Assembly (NCBI RefSeq): GCF_011682175.1 | Contig: NZ_WHJG01000027.1 | Span: 44,504-108,503 of the forward strand | Direction: 5' to 3' | Origin: Massilia frigida | GTDB taxonomy: Bacteria > Pseudomonadota > Gammaproteobacteria > Burkholderiales > Burkholderiaceae_D | DNA length: 64,000 nt | Shown: positions 50,004 to 60,068 of the stretch, piece after piece | Position numbering within the stretch: position 1 is the first letter of the stretch | Layout: each line of letters opens with the position of its first letter | Translations under genes and position numbers: made by a program | Notes under the pieces: generated by a model | What the model saw: only the letters and a program-made list of their open reading frames with translations | Databases searched by the model: none | What the model was told of the DNA's origin: nothing

Positions 50004-50366
50004 ATGAATGCAGTTGCTGAAATACCAGAAGTGATGCCGGCACCGATCGTGTTTACCGATAGCGCCGCGCAAAAGGTTGCACAGCTGATCGAGGAAGAGG
50101 GCAATCCCGACCTCAAATTGCGCGTGTTCGTGCAGGGCGGCGGCTGCTCCGGTTTCCAGTACGGCTTCACCTTCGATGAAATCGTCAACGAAGATGACAC
50201 CACCATGGTCAAGAACGGCGTGCAACTGCTGATCGATTCGATGAGCTACCAGTATCTGGTCGGCGCCGAAATCGACTACAAGGATGACCTCGAAGGCGCC
50301 CAGTTCGTGATCAAGAATCCAACCGCCACCTCGACCTGCGGTTGCGGTTCGTCGTTCTCGGTATAA
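50004..50366 (+). CDS. erpA: Iron-sulfur cluster insertion protein ErpA
   Basis: A 120-residue A-type carrier that delivers iron-sulfur clusters. The three metal-binding cysteines are present: one in [11 protein letters not shown] and two in the C-terminal [10 protein letters not shown]. The start [14 protein letters not shown] is typical of betaproteobacteria. The ribosome site AGGAG lies 9 bases before the ATG. It probably has its own promoter, which overlaps the end of the preceding gene. It is convergent with anmK, 39 bases between stops. Confidence 0.96.
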   Translation: MNAVAEIPEVMPAPIVFTDSAAQKVAQLIEEEGNPDLKLRVFVQGGGCSGFQYGFTFDEIVNEDDTTMVKNGVQLLIDSMSYQYLVGAEIDYKDDLEGAQFVIKNPTATSTCGCGSSFSV

Positions 50367-50405
50367 GCCAGTCCAGCCCGGGCCGCTCCACGGCGGCCTG
50401 CAAGC

Positions 50406-51506
50406 TTACGCAGGATAGAGGGCGCCCAGGATCCTGGGTCCCTTCGCCCCCGTCACAAGGGGCAGATTGCCCGCTTCGCGCCTGGTGAAGCGGTAGCCCA
50501 GCCACGCGAACGCCAGTGCTTCGACGTGATTCGGGGCCACGCCCAGGGCGTCGGTTGTTTCCACCCTTGTCTTGCCACCCAGTGCTTGCGCCAGTGCGCG
50601 CAGCAGCGCGCCGTTGTACGCCCCGCCGCCGCACACATACACCGCTTCCACCTCGCTGGCTTGCTGGCCGATGGCGCGCGCGATGCTCACGGCGGTCAGC
50701 GCGGTCAGGGTGGCTTGCACGTCCTCGGCCGGCATGGCGCCCGCCTGCGCCAGGCGCTGCGCCAGCCAGTCGGCGTGGAACAGGTCGCGCCCCGTGCTTT
50801 TCGGTGCGGCCAGGCGGAAATAGGGTTCGTCGAGCAAGATGCCGAGCAGGGCCGGGTCGCTGCGGCCGCTGGCCGCCCAGGCACCGTCGGCGTCATAGGC
50901 CTTGCCCTGATGCAGGCCGATCCAGTGATCCATCAGTACATTGCCGGGACCGGTATCGAAGCCGCTCACGCTGCCGTCGGCGTGCAGCACGCTGATGTTG
51001 GCGATGCCGCCGATATTGATCACCACGCGCGTCTGGCCGGCCTGGCCGAAGCAAGCCTGGTGAAAGGCTGGCACCAGCGGCGCGCCCTGGCCGCCGGCGG
51101 CCACGTCGCGCGCGCGGAAGTCGGCGATGACGTCGATGCCGGTCAGCTCCGCCAGCAGGGCGGGGTGGTTGAGCTGGCGCGTGTAGCCCAGCTCGGGCCG
51201 GTGGCGTACCGTTTGCCCATGCGCGGCCAGCGCTTGCACGGGGCCGGGCGCGGCCGGCAGCAGGGCCGCCACGCACTCGGCGTAGCAGCCGGTCAACTGG
51301 GCGGCGGCCAGCGCTTCGCGGGCGATTTCATTGTCGCCGCTGCTTTGCAGGGCCATCAGGTCGGCCCGCAGCGTGGCGGGGAAGGGCACGAAGGCCGCTT
51401 GCAGGGTGCGGATGGCGCCGCCGGCAAAGTCGGCCAGCACGCCGTCGACGCCATCCATGCTGGTGCCGGACATCATGCCGATATATAGCGTCGAGGGTGT
51501 GCTCAT
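50406..51506 (-). CDS. anmK: Anhydro-N-acetylmuramic acid kinase
   Basis: A 366-residue cytosolic kinase that recycles cell-wall anhydro-MurNAc to MurNAc-6-phosphate. The ATP-binding segment near the start is [15 protein letters not shown]; other landmarks are [22 protein letters not shown] and [14 protein letters not shown]. Length matches the family. It follows an M23 peptidase gene on the same strand after 90 bases that hold a terminator, so it probably has its own promoter or depends on read-through. The link between wall cutting and recycling suits the pair. Confidence 0.96.
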   Translation of the reverse strand: MSTPSTLYIGMMSGTSMDGVDGVLADFAGGAIRTLQAAFVPFPATLRADLMALQSSGDNEIAREALAAAQLTGCYAECVAALLPAAPGPVQALAAHGQTVRHRPELGYTRQLNHPALLAELTGIDVIADFRARDVAAGGQGAPLVPAFHQACFGQAGQTRVVINIGGIANISVLHADGSVSGFDTGPGNVLMDHWIGLHQGKAYDADGAWAASGRSDPALLGILLDEPYFRLAAPKSTGRDLFHADWLAQRLAQAGAMPAEDVQATLTALTAVSIARAIGQQASEVEAVYVCGGGAYNGALLRALAQALGGKTRVETTDALGVAPNHVEALAFAWLGYRFTRREAGNLPLVTGAKGPRILGALYPA

Positions 51507-51533
51507 GTCTGCTCCAATCCTGATAACAGGGCG

Positions 51534-51575
51534 AAAAAAAAGGCAGGAGCCGGAGTCAATGATCCGGTTCCTGCC
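51534..51575 (-). terminator. Rho-independent terminator of the M23 peptidase gene
   Basis: On the minus strand GGCAGGAACCGGA and TCCGGCTCCTGCC form a 13-base stem with one mismatch and an 8-base loop, followed by eight T's. It sits between the M23 gene and anmK and would limit co-transcription. Confidence 0.88.
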
Positions 51576-51596
51576 CCTGTTGGTGCGCGCTGAACC

Positions 51597-52961
51597 TTAG
51601 CGCGCCATGTTCGAGCCGCTGGTCGGACGCAGCAGGGCGAAGCGGTGCGACATGTCGGCCGCGGCGATCTGGAAGCGGGCCCGCTCGGCCTGCGTCATCG
51701 GGGCCTGTGCCAGCACCTTGATCGACATCGGATCGACGGCATCGTTGTTGACGCGGAACTCGTAGTGCAAGTGAGCGCCGGTCGACCAGCCGGTCGAGCC
51801 GACATAACCGATCACATCGCCCTGGCTGACCTTGCTGCCCTTGCGGATGCCTGGCGCGAAACGGCTCATGTGCGCATACGCGGTGGTGTAGTTGGCCCAG
51901 TGCTTGATGGTGACGAAGTTGCCGTAGCCGCCTTGCACGCCGGCGAAGTCGATCACGCCATCGCCCGAGGCGCGGATCGGGGTGCCGTTGGCGGCCGCGA
52001 AGTCGACGCCCTTGTGCGCTTTCCAGGAGCCCGAAATCGGATGCGAGCGCATCGAGAAGCCGGACGAAATACGCGAGAATTCCAGCGGCGACTTGAGGAA
52101 GGCTTTTTTCAGCGCCTTGCCGTCGAAGGTGTAGTAGCCGCCCTGCTTGCTGACCGGATCTTCGTACCATACGGACTGGTAAGTCACGCCGCGGTTGACG
52201 AATTCGCCCGCCAGGATGCGGCCGGCGCGCACCATTTCGCCGTCTTGCCAAAACGTTTCGTAGACCACGTTGAAGCGGTCGCCGCGTTTCAGGTCGGAAC
52301 GGAAGTCGATACTGGTGGAGAACATTTCGATGATCTGGGCGACGATGGCGTCGGGCAGCTTGCCGCCGTCGGTGGTGGCGTCGGTCGCCGAGTAGAGCGA
52401 GTTGGTGATGTCGCGGGCGCGCATTTCGATGCGTCGTTCGAGCAAGGCGGGCAGTTCCTCGGCAGTGAACTTGTCACCGTCGCGGGTGATCGAAATCCGT
52501 TTCACCGGGTTGTCGCGGCCGTCGACGACGGTGGCGTGCAGCCATTGCAGTTCGCCATTTTCGCCCGTCTGCGCCTGGACCCGCTTGCCGGTCTTGAGCT
52601 GCATGACGCCTTTGGCGATCTTGTCGGACTTGATGAAGTTGACGGCGGCGGCATCGTCCACGCCCAGACGGGTGAGCAGGGCGGCCAGCGTATCGCCGGG
52701 ACGCACCTTTTCTTCGTGGATGAATTGCTGGTCGTCCTTTTGCAGCGCGGTAATCTGATCGGCCAGGTTCGGCAGTTCGAGATTTTCCGCGATCGATTTG
52801 ACCGGCAGGTCGGACGCATCAGGGGCCAGGGGCGCTACGCCCGCGGCACCAAATGCGCACACTGCAAGAAAGATCGCGCCAGCGCTGATGATGCGCGCCT
52901 TTCGCGTTGTTCCTAGCAGGCCGGTCAAGCGTTTGCCTGTGAATTTATTTGTAGGGTCCAT
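51597..52961 (-). CDS. M23 family peptidoglycan metalloendopeptidase
   Basis: A 454-residue membrane-anchored or exported wall hydrolase. A hydrophobic N-terminal segment (IISAGAIFLAVCAFGAAGV) follows a short basic region. A LysM/OapA-like segment (VRPGDTLAALLTRLGVDD) lies near residues 90-115. The C-terminal Zn-peptidase domain has HPISGSWKAHKGVDFAA (His and Asp ligands) and the HLHYEF motif (HxH). Start was put at ATG 52961; the frame is open to 52991, and no ribosome site decides between them. It is divergent from tyrS. Confidence 0.93.
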   Translation of the reverse strand: MDPTNKFTGKRLTGLLGTTRKARIISAGAIFLAVCAFGAAGVAPLAPDASDLPVKSIAENLELPNLADQITALQKDDQQFIHEEKVRPGDTLAALLTRLGVDDAAAVNFIKSDKIAKGVMQLKTGKRVQAQTGENGELQWLHATVVDGRDNPVKRISITRDGDKFTAEELPALLERRIEMRARDITNSLYSATDATTDGGKLPDAIVAQIIEMFSTSIDFRSDLKRGDRFNVVYETFWQDGEMVRAGRILAGEFVNRGVTYQSVWYEDPVSKQGGYYTFDGKALKKAFLKSPLEFSRISSGFSMRSHPISGSWKAHKGVDFAAANGTPIRASGDGVIDFAGVQGGYGNFVTIKHWANYTTAYAHMSRFAPGIRKGSKVSQGDVIGYVGSTGWSTGAHLHYEFRVNNDAVDPMSIKVLAQAPMTQAERARFQIAAADMSHRFALLRPTSGSNMAR

Positions 52962-53132
52962 GCAATCAGTTAAAATTTGCCGCTTGAACATTCGCGTTGA
53001 GCACTTAACTATTTCTTGTTATTGTTTTGATTAGTTTTCATTAGGCAAGATTAATCGGATCGAGCAGTATATCAAACTTTTGAATCCGCCCAACAATTTC
53101 GACACTTTGCTACAGATTTATTACAGAACCCT

Positions 53133-54398
53133 ATGACGATTCCTGCCACCTCCAAGCCTGCTGCCCCTGCGCAAGGTGCTCCTAAATTGCCGCTGACGGA
53201 CACCGTGCTGGAAGCGCTGGCCATCACCAAGCGTGGCGTCGACGAGCTGCTGATCGAGAGTGAGTTCGCGCAAAAGCTGGCCCGTTCCGAACAAAGCGGC
53301 ACGCCGCTGCGCATCAAGCTCGGCCTCGATCCGACCGCGCCCGACCTACACCTCGGCCATACCGTGGTGCTGAACAAGATGCGCCAGCTGCAAGACCTGG
53401 GGCACCAGGTGATTTTCCTGATCGGCGACTTCACCTCCATGATCGGCGATCCGTCGGGCCGCAACGTCACGCGTCCGCCGCTGACCAAGGAGCAGATCGA
53501 GGTCAACGCGATGACTTACTTTAAGCAAGCCTCGCTGGTGCTGGACCCGTCGCGCACGGAAATTCGCTACAACTCCGAGTGGTGCGACCCGCTCGGCGCG
53601 CGTGGCATGATCCAGTTGTCCTCGCGCTACACCGTGGCGCGCATGATGGAACGCGACGACTTCACCAAGCGCTTCAAGAGTGGGACACCAATATCGATCC
53701 ACGAGTTCCTTTATCCTTTGATGCAGGGCTACGATTCGGTCGCCTTGAAGGCCGATCTTGAGCTGGGCGGCACCGATCAGAAGTTCAACCTGCTGGTCGG
53801 ACGCGAGTTGCAGAAGGATTACGGCCAGGAACAGCAGTGCATCCTGACCATGCCGCTGCTCGAAGGGCTCGATGGCGTGGACAAGATGTCCAAGTCCAAG
53901 AACAATTATATTGGCATCACCGAACCGGCCAACACGATGTTCGCCAAGCTGATGAGCATTTCCGACGTGATGATGTGGCGTTACTTTGAGCTGCTGTCGT
54001 TCCGCTCGATCGCCGATATCGCCGCGCTCAAGGCCGAAATCGATGGCGGACGCAACCCCCGTGATGCTAAAGTAGCTTTGGGGAAAGAAATCGTGACGCG
54101 TTTCCACTCGGCCCAGGCGGCGGACGATGCGCTGGCCGACTTCGTCAACCGCTCCGCTGGCGGCATTCCCGACGATGCGCCCGAAATGACGGTCGATGGC
54201 GCGCCGATGGGCATCGCCCACCTGCTCAAGAAAACCGGGCTGTGCGCATCGACCTCGGAAGCGATGCGCATGGTCGAGCAGGGCGGGGTGCGTATCGACA
54301 GCGCCGTCGTCAGCGACAAAGCCTTGAAAATCGAGGCCGGCAGCTTCGTGCTGCAGGTTGGGCGCCGCAAGTTTGCGCGCGTGACCTTCACGGCATGA
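53133..54398 (+). CDS. tyrS: Tyrosyl-tRNA synthetase
   Basis: A 421-residue class I synthetase. The HIGH-type motif is PDLHLGHTV and the KMSKS loop reads DKMSKSKNN. The C-terminal S4-like RNA-binding domain (about 355-420) contains [16 protein letters not shown]. The N-terminal 25 residues (with PAPAQGAPK) are an extension rich in Pro and Ala. Its stop overlaps the dtd start (ATGA), so tyrosine charging and D-Tyr-tRNA clearing are co-expressed, a common arrangement in this group. Confidence 0.97.
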   Translation: MTIPATSKPAAPAQGAPKLPLTDTVLEALAITKRGVDELLIESEFAQKLARSEQSGTPLRIKLGLDPTAPDLHLGHTVVLNKMRQLQDLGHQVIFLIGDFTSMIGDPSGRNVTRPPLTKEQIEVNAMTYFKQASLVLDPSRTEIRYNSEWCDPLGARGMIQLSSRYTVARMMERDDFTKRFKSGTPISIHEFLYPLMQGYDSVALKADLELGGTDQKFNLLVGRELQKDYGQEQQCILTMPLLEGLDGVDKMSKSKNNYIGITEPANTMFAKLMSISDVMMWRYFELLSFRSIADIAALKAEIDGGRNPRDAKVALGKEIVTRFHSAQAADDALADFVNRSAGGIPDDAPEMTVDGAPMGIAHLLKKTGLCASTSEAMRMVEQGGVRIDSAVVSDKALKIEAGSFVLQVGRRKFARVTFTA

Positions 54399-54841
54399 TT
54401 GCGCTGCTGCAGCGGGTCAGCCACGCCAGCGTGGTCGTGGACGGCGCCACCATCGGCGCCATCGACGCCGGCTTGCTGGTATTGTTGTGCGCCGAAAAGG
54501 GCGACAGCGAGAAGGAAGCTGACGCCCTGTTGACCAAATTGCTGGGCTACCGGGTATTCGGCGACGAGGCCGGCAAGATGAACCGCAGCCTGGTGGACGT
54601 CAATGGCGGCCTGTTGCTGGTGCCTCAGTTCACCCTGGCGGCCGACACCAACTCGGGCACGCGGCCGTCGTTTACGCCCGCCGCCAGCCCGCAGGATGGC
54701 TTGCGCCTGTTCGACCACGTGGTGTGCCAGGCCCGCGCGCGCCACGCCACGGTCGAGACCGGGCAGTTCGGCGCCGACATGAAAGTGTCGCTGACGAATG
54801 ACGGTCCGGTCACTTTCTGGCTGCAAGTGCCTCCAAAATGA
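54395..54841 (+). CDS. dtd: D-aminoacyl-tRNA deacylase
   Basis: A 148-residue enzyme that removes D-amino acids from charged tRNA. Landmarks are [17 protein letters not shown] at the start, [13 protein letters not shown] and the Gly-cisPro-type region [11 protein letters not shown]. Start was set at ATG 54395, overlapping the tyrS stop by 4 bases; a longer open frame from 54242 lies inside tyrS. Coupling with tyrS supports a joint role in protecting tRNA-Tyr. Confidence 0.97.
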   Translation: MIALLQRVSHASVVVDGATIGAIDAGLLVLLCAEKGDSEKEADALLTKLLGYRVFGDEAGKMNRSLVDVNGGLLLVPQFTLAADTNSGTRPSFTPAASPQDGLRLFDHVVCQARARHATVETGQFGADMKVSLTNDGPVTFWLQVPPK

Positions 54842-54889
54842 AACCAAGCGGGCCGTTTGTGGTCAATATCATGAGTGCAGGAGGTTGCG

Positions 54890-55555
54890 ATGAGACTCTG
54901 GAGTGATTCCTTTACCGATGGTGGCCTGATTCCCGCCCGGTGCGCTTTTGCCATGATCGACCCGGACCAGCATGCGCGCCTGTCGGCCAACCGCAATCCG
55001 CACTTCGCCTGGGATGACGTGCCGTCCGGCACGCAGTCGCTGATCCTGTTTTGCTACGATATCGACGCGCCTACCGTCGCCACCAATGTTAACAAGGAAG
55101 GCCTGTTCGTGCCCGAAGCGTTGGCGCGGGCCGACTTCTATCACTGGACCCTGGTCGATATTCCCGTGGCCATGCGCTCGATTGGCGAAGGCAAGTTCTC
55201 GGAACTGGTCACGCCGCACGGCAAACCGGGACCGCTGCTGCCGTTTTCCATCAAAAACGGCACCGAACATCAATTGCGCCAAGGTGTAAACGATTACACG
55301 AGCTGGTTTGCGAGCGATCCGGACATGGCCGGCGAGTATTTCGGCTACGATGGCCCTTGCCCGCCCTGGAACGACCTGCGCGTGCACACCTATTTATTCT
55401 GTGTCTATGCGCTCGACGTGCCGCGCCTGGCCCTCGAAGGCCGCTTCACCGGGCCGGAGGCGCGCCTGGCCATTCGCGGGCATATCCTCGACGAGGCGCA
55501 GATGTACGGCGTGTATTCGCTCAATCCCGACCTCGCGGCCACCCTGGTTCCTTAA
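54890..55555 (+). CDS. YbhB/YbcL-type PEBP family protein
   Basis: A 221-residue phosphatidylethanolamine-binding-protein homologue. The ligand-pocket motifs DIDAPT and GPCPPWNDLRVHTYLF are present, with FCVYALD after them. It has no signal peptide and is somewhat longer than E. coli YbhB (about 160) because of an inserted region. The start was set at ATG 54890, preceded by a strong AGGAGG site. No function is proven for bacterial members. It lies 48 bases after dtd and may be co-transcribed. Confidence 0.88.
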   Translation: MRLWSDSFTDGGLIPARCAFAMIDPDQHARLSANRNPHFAWDDVPSGTQSLILFCYDIDAPTVATNVNKEGLFVPEALARADFYHWTLVDIPVAMRSIGEGKFSELVTPHGKPGPLLPFSIKNGTEHQLRQGVNDYTSWFASDPDMAGEYFGYDGPCPPWNDLRVHTYLFCVYALDVPRLALEGRFTGPEARLAIRGHILDEAQMYGVYSLNPDLAATLVP

Positions 55556-55599
55556 AGAACGCACTTATTTAGTCCGGGCCCGGCGTGCCCGGCTTTCCC

Positions 55600-56247
55600 A
55601 TGTCCCCGACCAATATCATTCTTATCCGCCATGGCGAAACCGCCTGGAACGCCGAACGCCGCCTCCAGGGCCATATCGACATTGCCCTCAATGACGAAGG
55701 CCTGCGCCAGGCCGCCGCACTGGCGGATGCGCTTAACGTCGAGCAGCTCGACCTGGTCGTTTCAAGCGACTTGCAGCGCGCCGCCCAGACCGCCGACGCC
55801 GTGGCCCGCTTGCGTGCCATGCCGGTCCAGCGCGACCCCTTGCTGCGCGAACGCTGCTTCGGCGGCTTCGAGGGCTTGCTGTACGCCGAGATCGAACAGC
55901 GCTTCCCGGTCGAGTTCGCCGCTTGGCAGGCGCGCCAGATCGATGCGCCGATGCCGTCCGGCGCCCGGGTGGCCGAAACGTTCCGCCAGTTTTACCAGCG
56001 CGCCGTCGCCGCCATCATCGAGTGGGGCCGGGCGCACCCCGGCCAGACCCTGGCCCTGGTGGCCCACGGCGGCGTGCTCGAATGCGCCTACCGTGCCGCC
56101 CTCGGCCTGTCGCTCGAAACGCCGCGCGACTTTCCGGTGCTCAACGCCAGCATCAACCGCTTCCGCGTGCTTGACGGTAAGCTGAGCCTGGTCAGCTGGG
56201 GCGAGGTCGGACACCTGCAACCGCGCGTTCTCGACGAGCTTAGTTGA
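55600..56247 (+). CDS. Histidine phosphatase family protein (GpmB/CobC-like)
   Basis: A 215-residue phosphatase. The catalytic RHG motif is LIRHGETAWNAERRLQGH, the second conserved region is SSDLQRAAQTADA, and the late His sits in LVAHGGVLECAYR. Start was placed at ATG 55600; the frame is open to 55585. Family members include alpha-ribazole phosphatase and broad phosphoglycerate phosphatases; the sequence alone does not tell which. It lies 44 bases after the PEBP-like gene, and dusB follows after 128 bases. Confidence 0.9.
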   Translation: MSPTNIILIRHGETAWNAERRLQGHIDIALNDEGLRQAAALADALNVEQLDLVVSSDLQRAAQTADAVARLRAMPVQRDPLLRERCFGGFEGLLYAEIEQRFPVEFAAWQARQIDAPMPSGARVAETFRQFYQRAVAAIIEWGRAHPGQTLALVAHGGVLECAYRAALGLSLETPRDFPVLNASINRFRVLDGKLSLVSWGEVGHLQPRVLDELS

Positions 56248-56375
56248 GGCTTGTCAAGCGTGCACGATCCCGTTTTTGTGGCCGCGCGGTGCTGTCAAAT
56301 GAAAAATAGTGCTTATTAATTGAGCAGCACTTCGGGTAAAATAGAGGGTTCCCGCAAACTCCGAGCGTCCCGCCT

Positions 56376-57401
56376 GTGCAAATTGGTCCTTACTTGCTGA
56401 GTAATAATGTTTTCGTTGCTCCCATGGCGGGCGTGACGGATCGTCCTTTCCGACAACTGTGCAAACAGCTGGGCGCCGGCTATGCCGTCTCCGAAATGGC
56501 CGCCTCGAACCCGCGGCTGTGGGCCACCGAAAAAAGTTCGCGCCGCACCGACCACGCAGGCGAAATGGAGCCGAAGGCGGTCCAGATCGCCGGTGCCGAC
56601 CCGCAAGACCTGGCTGATTGCGCCAAATTCAACGTCGACCGTGGCGCCCAGATCATCGATATCAATATGGGTTGTCCGGTCAAGAAGGTGTGCAACAGCT
56701 GGTGCGGCTCGGCCTTGCTGCAGCACGAAGACCTGGTCGAAAAGATCCTGCACGCCGTGGTGCGCGCGGTGGACGTGCCGGTCACGCTGAAATTTCGCAC
56801 CGGCTGGAACCGCGAAAACAAGAACGCGCTGCGCATCGCCCGCATCGCCGAACAGGCCGGCATCCAGATGCTGACCCTGCATGGACGCACCCGGGCCGAC
56901 GGCTACAGCGGCGACGCCGAGTACGAGACCATTGCCGCCGTCAAGGCGTCGGTGGGCATTCCGGTGGTGGCCAATGGCGACATCACCACCCCCGAAAAGG
57001 CCAAACACGTGCTGGCCGTGACCGGGGCCGATGCGGTGATGATCGGACGCGCCGCGCAAGGGCGGCCGTGGATTTGCCGCGAAGTCGACCATTACCTGCG
57101 CACCGGCCTGCATCTGCCGGCACCAGCGGTGGAGGAAGTACGCGCGCTCATGAACGAACATTTGCAGGCGCACTACGCGTTTTACGGCGAATTTTTGGGC
57201 GTGCGCACGGCGCGCAAGCACATCGGTTGGTATGTGCGCGACCTGATCGGCGGCGAAGAATTCCGCCAGCAAATGAACCTGCTGGAATCGACCGATGCAC
57301 AGTTGCGCGCGGTCGATGCCTTTTTTGAAACGCAACATGTTCATGGGGAACGGTTACAATACCGGCCCGCAGGCCTTGCTCAAATGGCATTGGCAGCCTG
57401 A
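56376..57401 (+). CDS. dusB: tRNA-dihydrouridine synthase B
   Basis: A 341-residue FMN enzyme that reduces uridines in tRNA. The TIM-barrel core starts VFVAPMAGVTDRPFRQLC, the active-site cysteine lies in NMGCPVKKVCNSWCG, and HGRTRADGYSG and GDITTPEKAK contact FMN and tRNA. The start is GTG at 56376. A TAAAAT box 34 bases upstream could be a -10. dusB-fis is a classic operon, and fis follows after 92 bases. Confidence 0.96.
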   Translation: MQIGPYLLSNNVFVAPMAGVTDRPFRQLCKQLGAGYAVSEMAASNPRLWATEKSSRRTDHAGEMEPKAVQIAGADPQDLADCAKFNVDRGAQIIDINMGCPVKKVCNSWCGSALLQHEDLVEKILHAVVRAVDVPVTLKFRTGWNRENKNALRIARIAEQAGIQMLTLHGRTRADGYSGDAEYETIAAVKASVGIPVVANGDITTPEKAKHVLAVTGADAVMIGRAAQGRPWICREVDHYLRTGLHLPAPAVEEVRALMNEHLQAHYAFYGEFLGVRTARKHIGWYVRDLIGGEEFRQQMNLLESTDAQLRAVDAFFETQHVHGERLQYRPAGLAQMALAA

Positions 57402-57493
57402 CACGGCACAGCTAGCAAGACCAGATACTGGAACGACCGCTGCCTGCAGAGCCGCGGTAAAACATTTAATCCGCAGAAAAGCACCAACATAAT

Positions 57494-57727
57494 ATGAGCA
57501 AAGAAAGTATCCAGGAAGTTGTCCAGAAGAGTCTTGAAGAGTATTTCAACGACCTGGGCGAGCAGCAGGCATCGAACATCTACGACATGGTGGTCCTGAC
57601 CGTCGAAAAACCGATCCTCGAAGTCGTCATGACGCGAGCGGAAGGCAACCAGTCGCACGCGGCCCAGATGCTGGGCATCAACCGCAATACCTTGCGGAAG
57701 AAATTGCAGGAACACGGATTGCTGTAA
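57494..57727 (+). CDS. fis: DNA-binding protein Fis
   Basis: A 77-residue nucleoid protein. The C-terminal helix-turn-helix is complete: EGNQSHAAQMLGINRNTLRK, almost the family consensus. The N-terminal half carries the dimer arm and helices (YDMVVLTVEKPILEVVM). It is shorter than the 98-residue E. coli protein, as usual in betaproteobacteria. It follows dusB in the common arrangement and precedes purH. Confidence 0.97.
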   Translation: MSKESIQEVVQKSLEEYFNDLGEQQASNIYDMVVLTVEKPILEVVMTRAEGNQSHAAQMLGINRNTLRKKLQEHGLL

Positions 57728-57747
57728 TTAGTCTCATTAGCACACAC

Positions 57748-57834
57748 TGAGTGGCCGTGCTATCGAGCGCGAGCCCATCGCGCCCGAGGGGTGCGCCAGT
57801 GCAAACACCGAATACTCCACAACCAGGCCACTCA
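57748..57834 (+). promoter_or_regulatory. Nine-base inverted repeat in the purH leader
   Basis: TGAGTGGCC (57748-57756) and GGCCACTCA (57826-57834) are perfect arms around about 70 bases. The right arm ends 2 bases before the purH ATG, where no clear purine-rich ribosome site is seen. Pairing could hide the start. No riboswitch class was recognised. Confidence 0.35.
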
Positions 57835-57836
57835 CC

Positions 57837-59408
57837 ATGATCAAACAAGCCCTCATTTCCGTTTCCGACAAGACCGGCGTGCTCGACTTTGCACGCGCGT
57901 TGTCCGCGCTCGGCGTCGGTATCCTGTCCACCGGCGGCACCGCCAAGCTGCTGGCCGACAACGGCGTGGCCGTCACCGAAGTGGCGGATTACACGGGCTT
58001 TCCGGAAATGCTCGATGGCCGGGTCAAGACCTTGCACCCGAAAGTGCACGGCGGCATCCTGGCGCGCCGCGATTTTCCCGAGCACGTCGCCAAGCTGAGC
58101 GAGCACGACATTCCAACCATCGACATGGTGGTGGTGAACCTGTATCCGTTCCAGGCGACCGTGGCCAAGGATAGCTGCTCGCTGGAAGACGCGATCGAGA
58201 ACATCGATATCGGCGGCCCGACCATGCTGCGCTCGGCTGCCAAGAACCACAAGGACGTGATCGTCATTTGCGATCCGACCGACTACGCGCAAGTGCTGGC
58301 GGAAGTGACCGCCGGTGAAGTGCCTTACGACACCAAGTTCCGCCTGGCGAAAAAAGTGTTCGCTCACACCGCGCAATACGACGGCGCCATCACCAATTAC
58401 CTGACCAGCCTGGGCGAAGACAAGCTGCACGCCACGCGCGCGGCTTATCCGCAAACGCTGAACATGACGTTTGAAAAAGTGCAGGACATGCGCTACGGCG
58501 AAAACCCGCACCAGTCGGCCGCGTTTTACCGCGACCTGGCGCCGGCTGCCGGTTCGCTGTCCGCCTACAAGCAATTGCAGGGCAAGGAACTGTCGTACAA
58601 CAATATCGCCGATGCCGATGCGGCGTGGGAATGCGTCAAGTCGCTGGGCGGCCTGGGCCAGCCGGCCGGCTGCGTGATCGTCAAGCACGCCAATCCGTGC
58701 GGCGTGGCGATCGGCACCAATGCGCTCGACGCCTACAGCCGCGCGCTGCAGACCGATCCGACGTCGGCCTTTGGCGGCATCATCGCGCTGAACGTTGAGC
58801 TGGACGGCAAGACGGCCGAAGCGATTGCCAAGCTGTTCGTGGAAGTGCTGATCGCGCCATCGTTCTCCGCTGAAGCGCGCGCCATCATGGCGGCCAAGCA
58901 GAACGTACGCCTGCTGGAAATTCCGCTGGGCGCGGCCAACAATCCGTTCGACGTCAAGCGCGTCGGCGGCGGCTTGCTGGTGCAATCGCCCGATGCCAAG
59001 AATGTCGGCCTGGAAGAACTGCGCGTAGTCACGAAGAAGCAGCCGACCCAGCAGCAGTTGCAGGACATGATGTTCGCCTGGCGCGTGGCCAAGTTCGTCA
59101 AGTCCAACGCTATCGTGTTCTGCGCCAACGGCATGACCCTGGGCGTGGGCGCTGGCCAGATGAGCCGCATCGATTCGGCCCGTATCGCGTCGATCAAGGC
59201 CCAGAACGCCGGTTTGACGCTGGCTGGTTCGGCCGTGGCGTCGGATGCCTTCTTCCCATTCCGCGACGGCCTCGACGTGGTGGTCGATGCGGGCGCGACC
59301 TGCGTGATCCACCCGGGCGGTTCGATGCGCGACCAGGAAGTGATCGACGCCGCCGACGAGCGTGGCGTGGTGATGCTGTACACCGGCGCGCGCCATTTCC
59401 GTCATTAA
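57837..59408 (+). CDS. purH: Bifunctional IMP cyclohydrolase/AICAR formyltransferase
   Basis: A 523-residue enzyme for the last two steps of purine synthesis. The N-terminal cyclohydrolase (about 1-195) opens [19 protein letters not shown] and has [10 protein letters not shown] and [19 protein letters not shown]. The C-terminal formyltransferase has the Lys-His pair in [12 protein letters not shown] and the late [12 protein letters not shown]. The length is normal. The start follows a leader with an inverted repeat. Confidence 0.97.
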   Translation: MIKQALISVSDKTGVLDFARALSALGVGILSTGGTAKLLADNGVAVTEVADYTGFPEMLDGRVKTLHPKVHGGILARRDFPEHVAKLSEHDIPTIDMVVVNLYPFQATVAKDSCSLEDAIENIDIGGPTMLRSAAKNHKDVIVICDPTDYAQVLAEVTAGEVPYDTKFRLAKKVFAHTAQYDGAITNYLTSLGEDKLHATRAAYPQTLNMTFEKVQDMRYGENPHQSAAFYRDLAPAAGSLSAYKQLQGKELSYNNIADADAAWECVKSLGGLGQPAGCVIVKHANPCGVAIGTNALDAYSRALQTDPTSAFGGIIALNVELDGKTAEAIAKLFVEVLIAPSFSAEARAIMAAKQNVRLLEIPLGAANNPFDVKRVGGGLLVQSPDAKNVGLEELRVVTKKQPTQQQLQDMMFAWRVAKFVKSNAIVFCANGMTLGVGAGQMSRIDSARIASIKAQNAGLTLAGSAVASDAFFPFRDGLDVVVDAGATCVIHPGGSMRDQEVIDAADERGVVMLYTGARHFRH

Positions 59409-59416
59409 TGTCATTG

Positions 59417-59443
59417 CGGGCGCAAATTAGGCTCTCCTAATTT
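59417..59443. terminator. Hairpin after purH
   Basis: GCAAATTAGG and CCTAATTTTGC pair around a CTCT loop, with one bulged T. It follows the purH stop by about 10 bases. No long U-tract follows, so it may be a weak terminator. Confidence 0.4.
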
Positions 59444-59469
59444 TGCGTGCCGATATGAGCGTTCACTAA

Positions 59470-59483
59470 TTAGGTATACCTAA
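59470..59483. promoter_or_regulatory. Perfect 14-base palindrome upstream of ruvC
   Basis: TTAGGTATACCTAA reads identically on both strands and lies 27 bases before the ruvC start. It is a candidate operator, and overlaps the likely promoter position. It does not match the LexA consensus CTGT-N8-ACAG. Confidence 0.5.
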
Positions 59484-59510
59484 GTTTCTCCGGCGGTATA
59501 CCATTCGCTC

Positions 59511-60047
59511 ATGATTATTCTTGGCATTGACCCTGGCCTGCGCACCACAGGCTTCGGGCTTATCGAAAAGCAGGGCAACAAGCTGCGCTACATCGCTTCC
59601 GGCACCATCAAGACGGTGTCGGAAGGCGAGCTTCCCGGCCGCCTCAAGGTGATCCTGCACGGGATCGCCGAGATCGTCCGCACCTACCAGCCCGATTGCG
59701 CGGCGGTGGAAAAAGTCTTCGTCAACGTCAATCCCCAATCGACCTTGCTGCTCGGGCAAGCGCGCGGCGCCGCCATCACGGCGCTGGTCGGCGCCGACCT
59801 GTCGGTGGCCGAGTACACGGCGCTGCAAGTCAAGCAAGCCGTCACGGGACACGGCAAGGCGGCCAAGGAGCAGGTGCAGGAAATGGTGGCGCGCCTCTTG
59901 GTGCTGCCCGGCCTGCCCGGCACCGATGCCGCCGATGCGCTCGGCGTGGCCATCTGCCATGCCAACAGTGTCGACGCGCTGGCGCTGATCGGCGCGCTGG
60001 CGCCTTCGCTTTCCGGCCTGCGCATGAAGCGCGGCCGTCTCGTTTAA
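59511..60047 (+). CDS. ruvC: Holliday junction resolvase RuvC
   Basis: A 178-residue endonuclease that cuts Holliday junctions. The acidic active site is visible: [14 protein letters not shown] (Asp), [15 protein letters not shown] (Glu) and the C-terminal [14 protein letters not shown] (Asp pair). It is first in a ruvC-ruvA-ruvB cluster, and ruvA follows after 21 bases. Length is normal (about 173 in E. coli). Confidence 0.97.
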   Translation: MIILGIDPGLRTTGFGLIEKQGNKLRYIASGTIKTVSEGELPGRLKVILHGIAEIVRTYQPDCAAVEKVFVNVNPQSTLLLGQARGAAITALVGADLSVAEYTALQVKQAVTGHGKAAKEQVQEMVARLLVLPGLPGTDAADALGVAICHANSVDALALIGALAPSLSGLRMKRGRLV

Positions 60048-60068
60048 CCTTGTTTTAAGGTCTACCCC

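Noticed and set aside
57678..59414. 578-codon open frame on the minus strand
   Set aside because: It is antisense to purH and shows shadow composition only.
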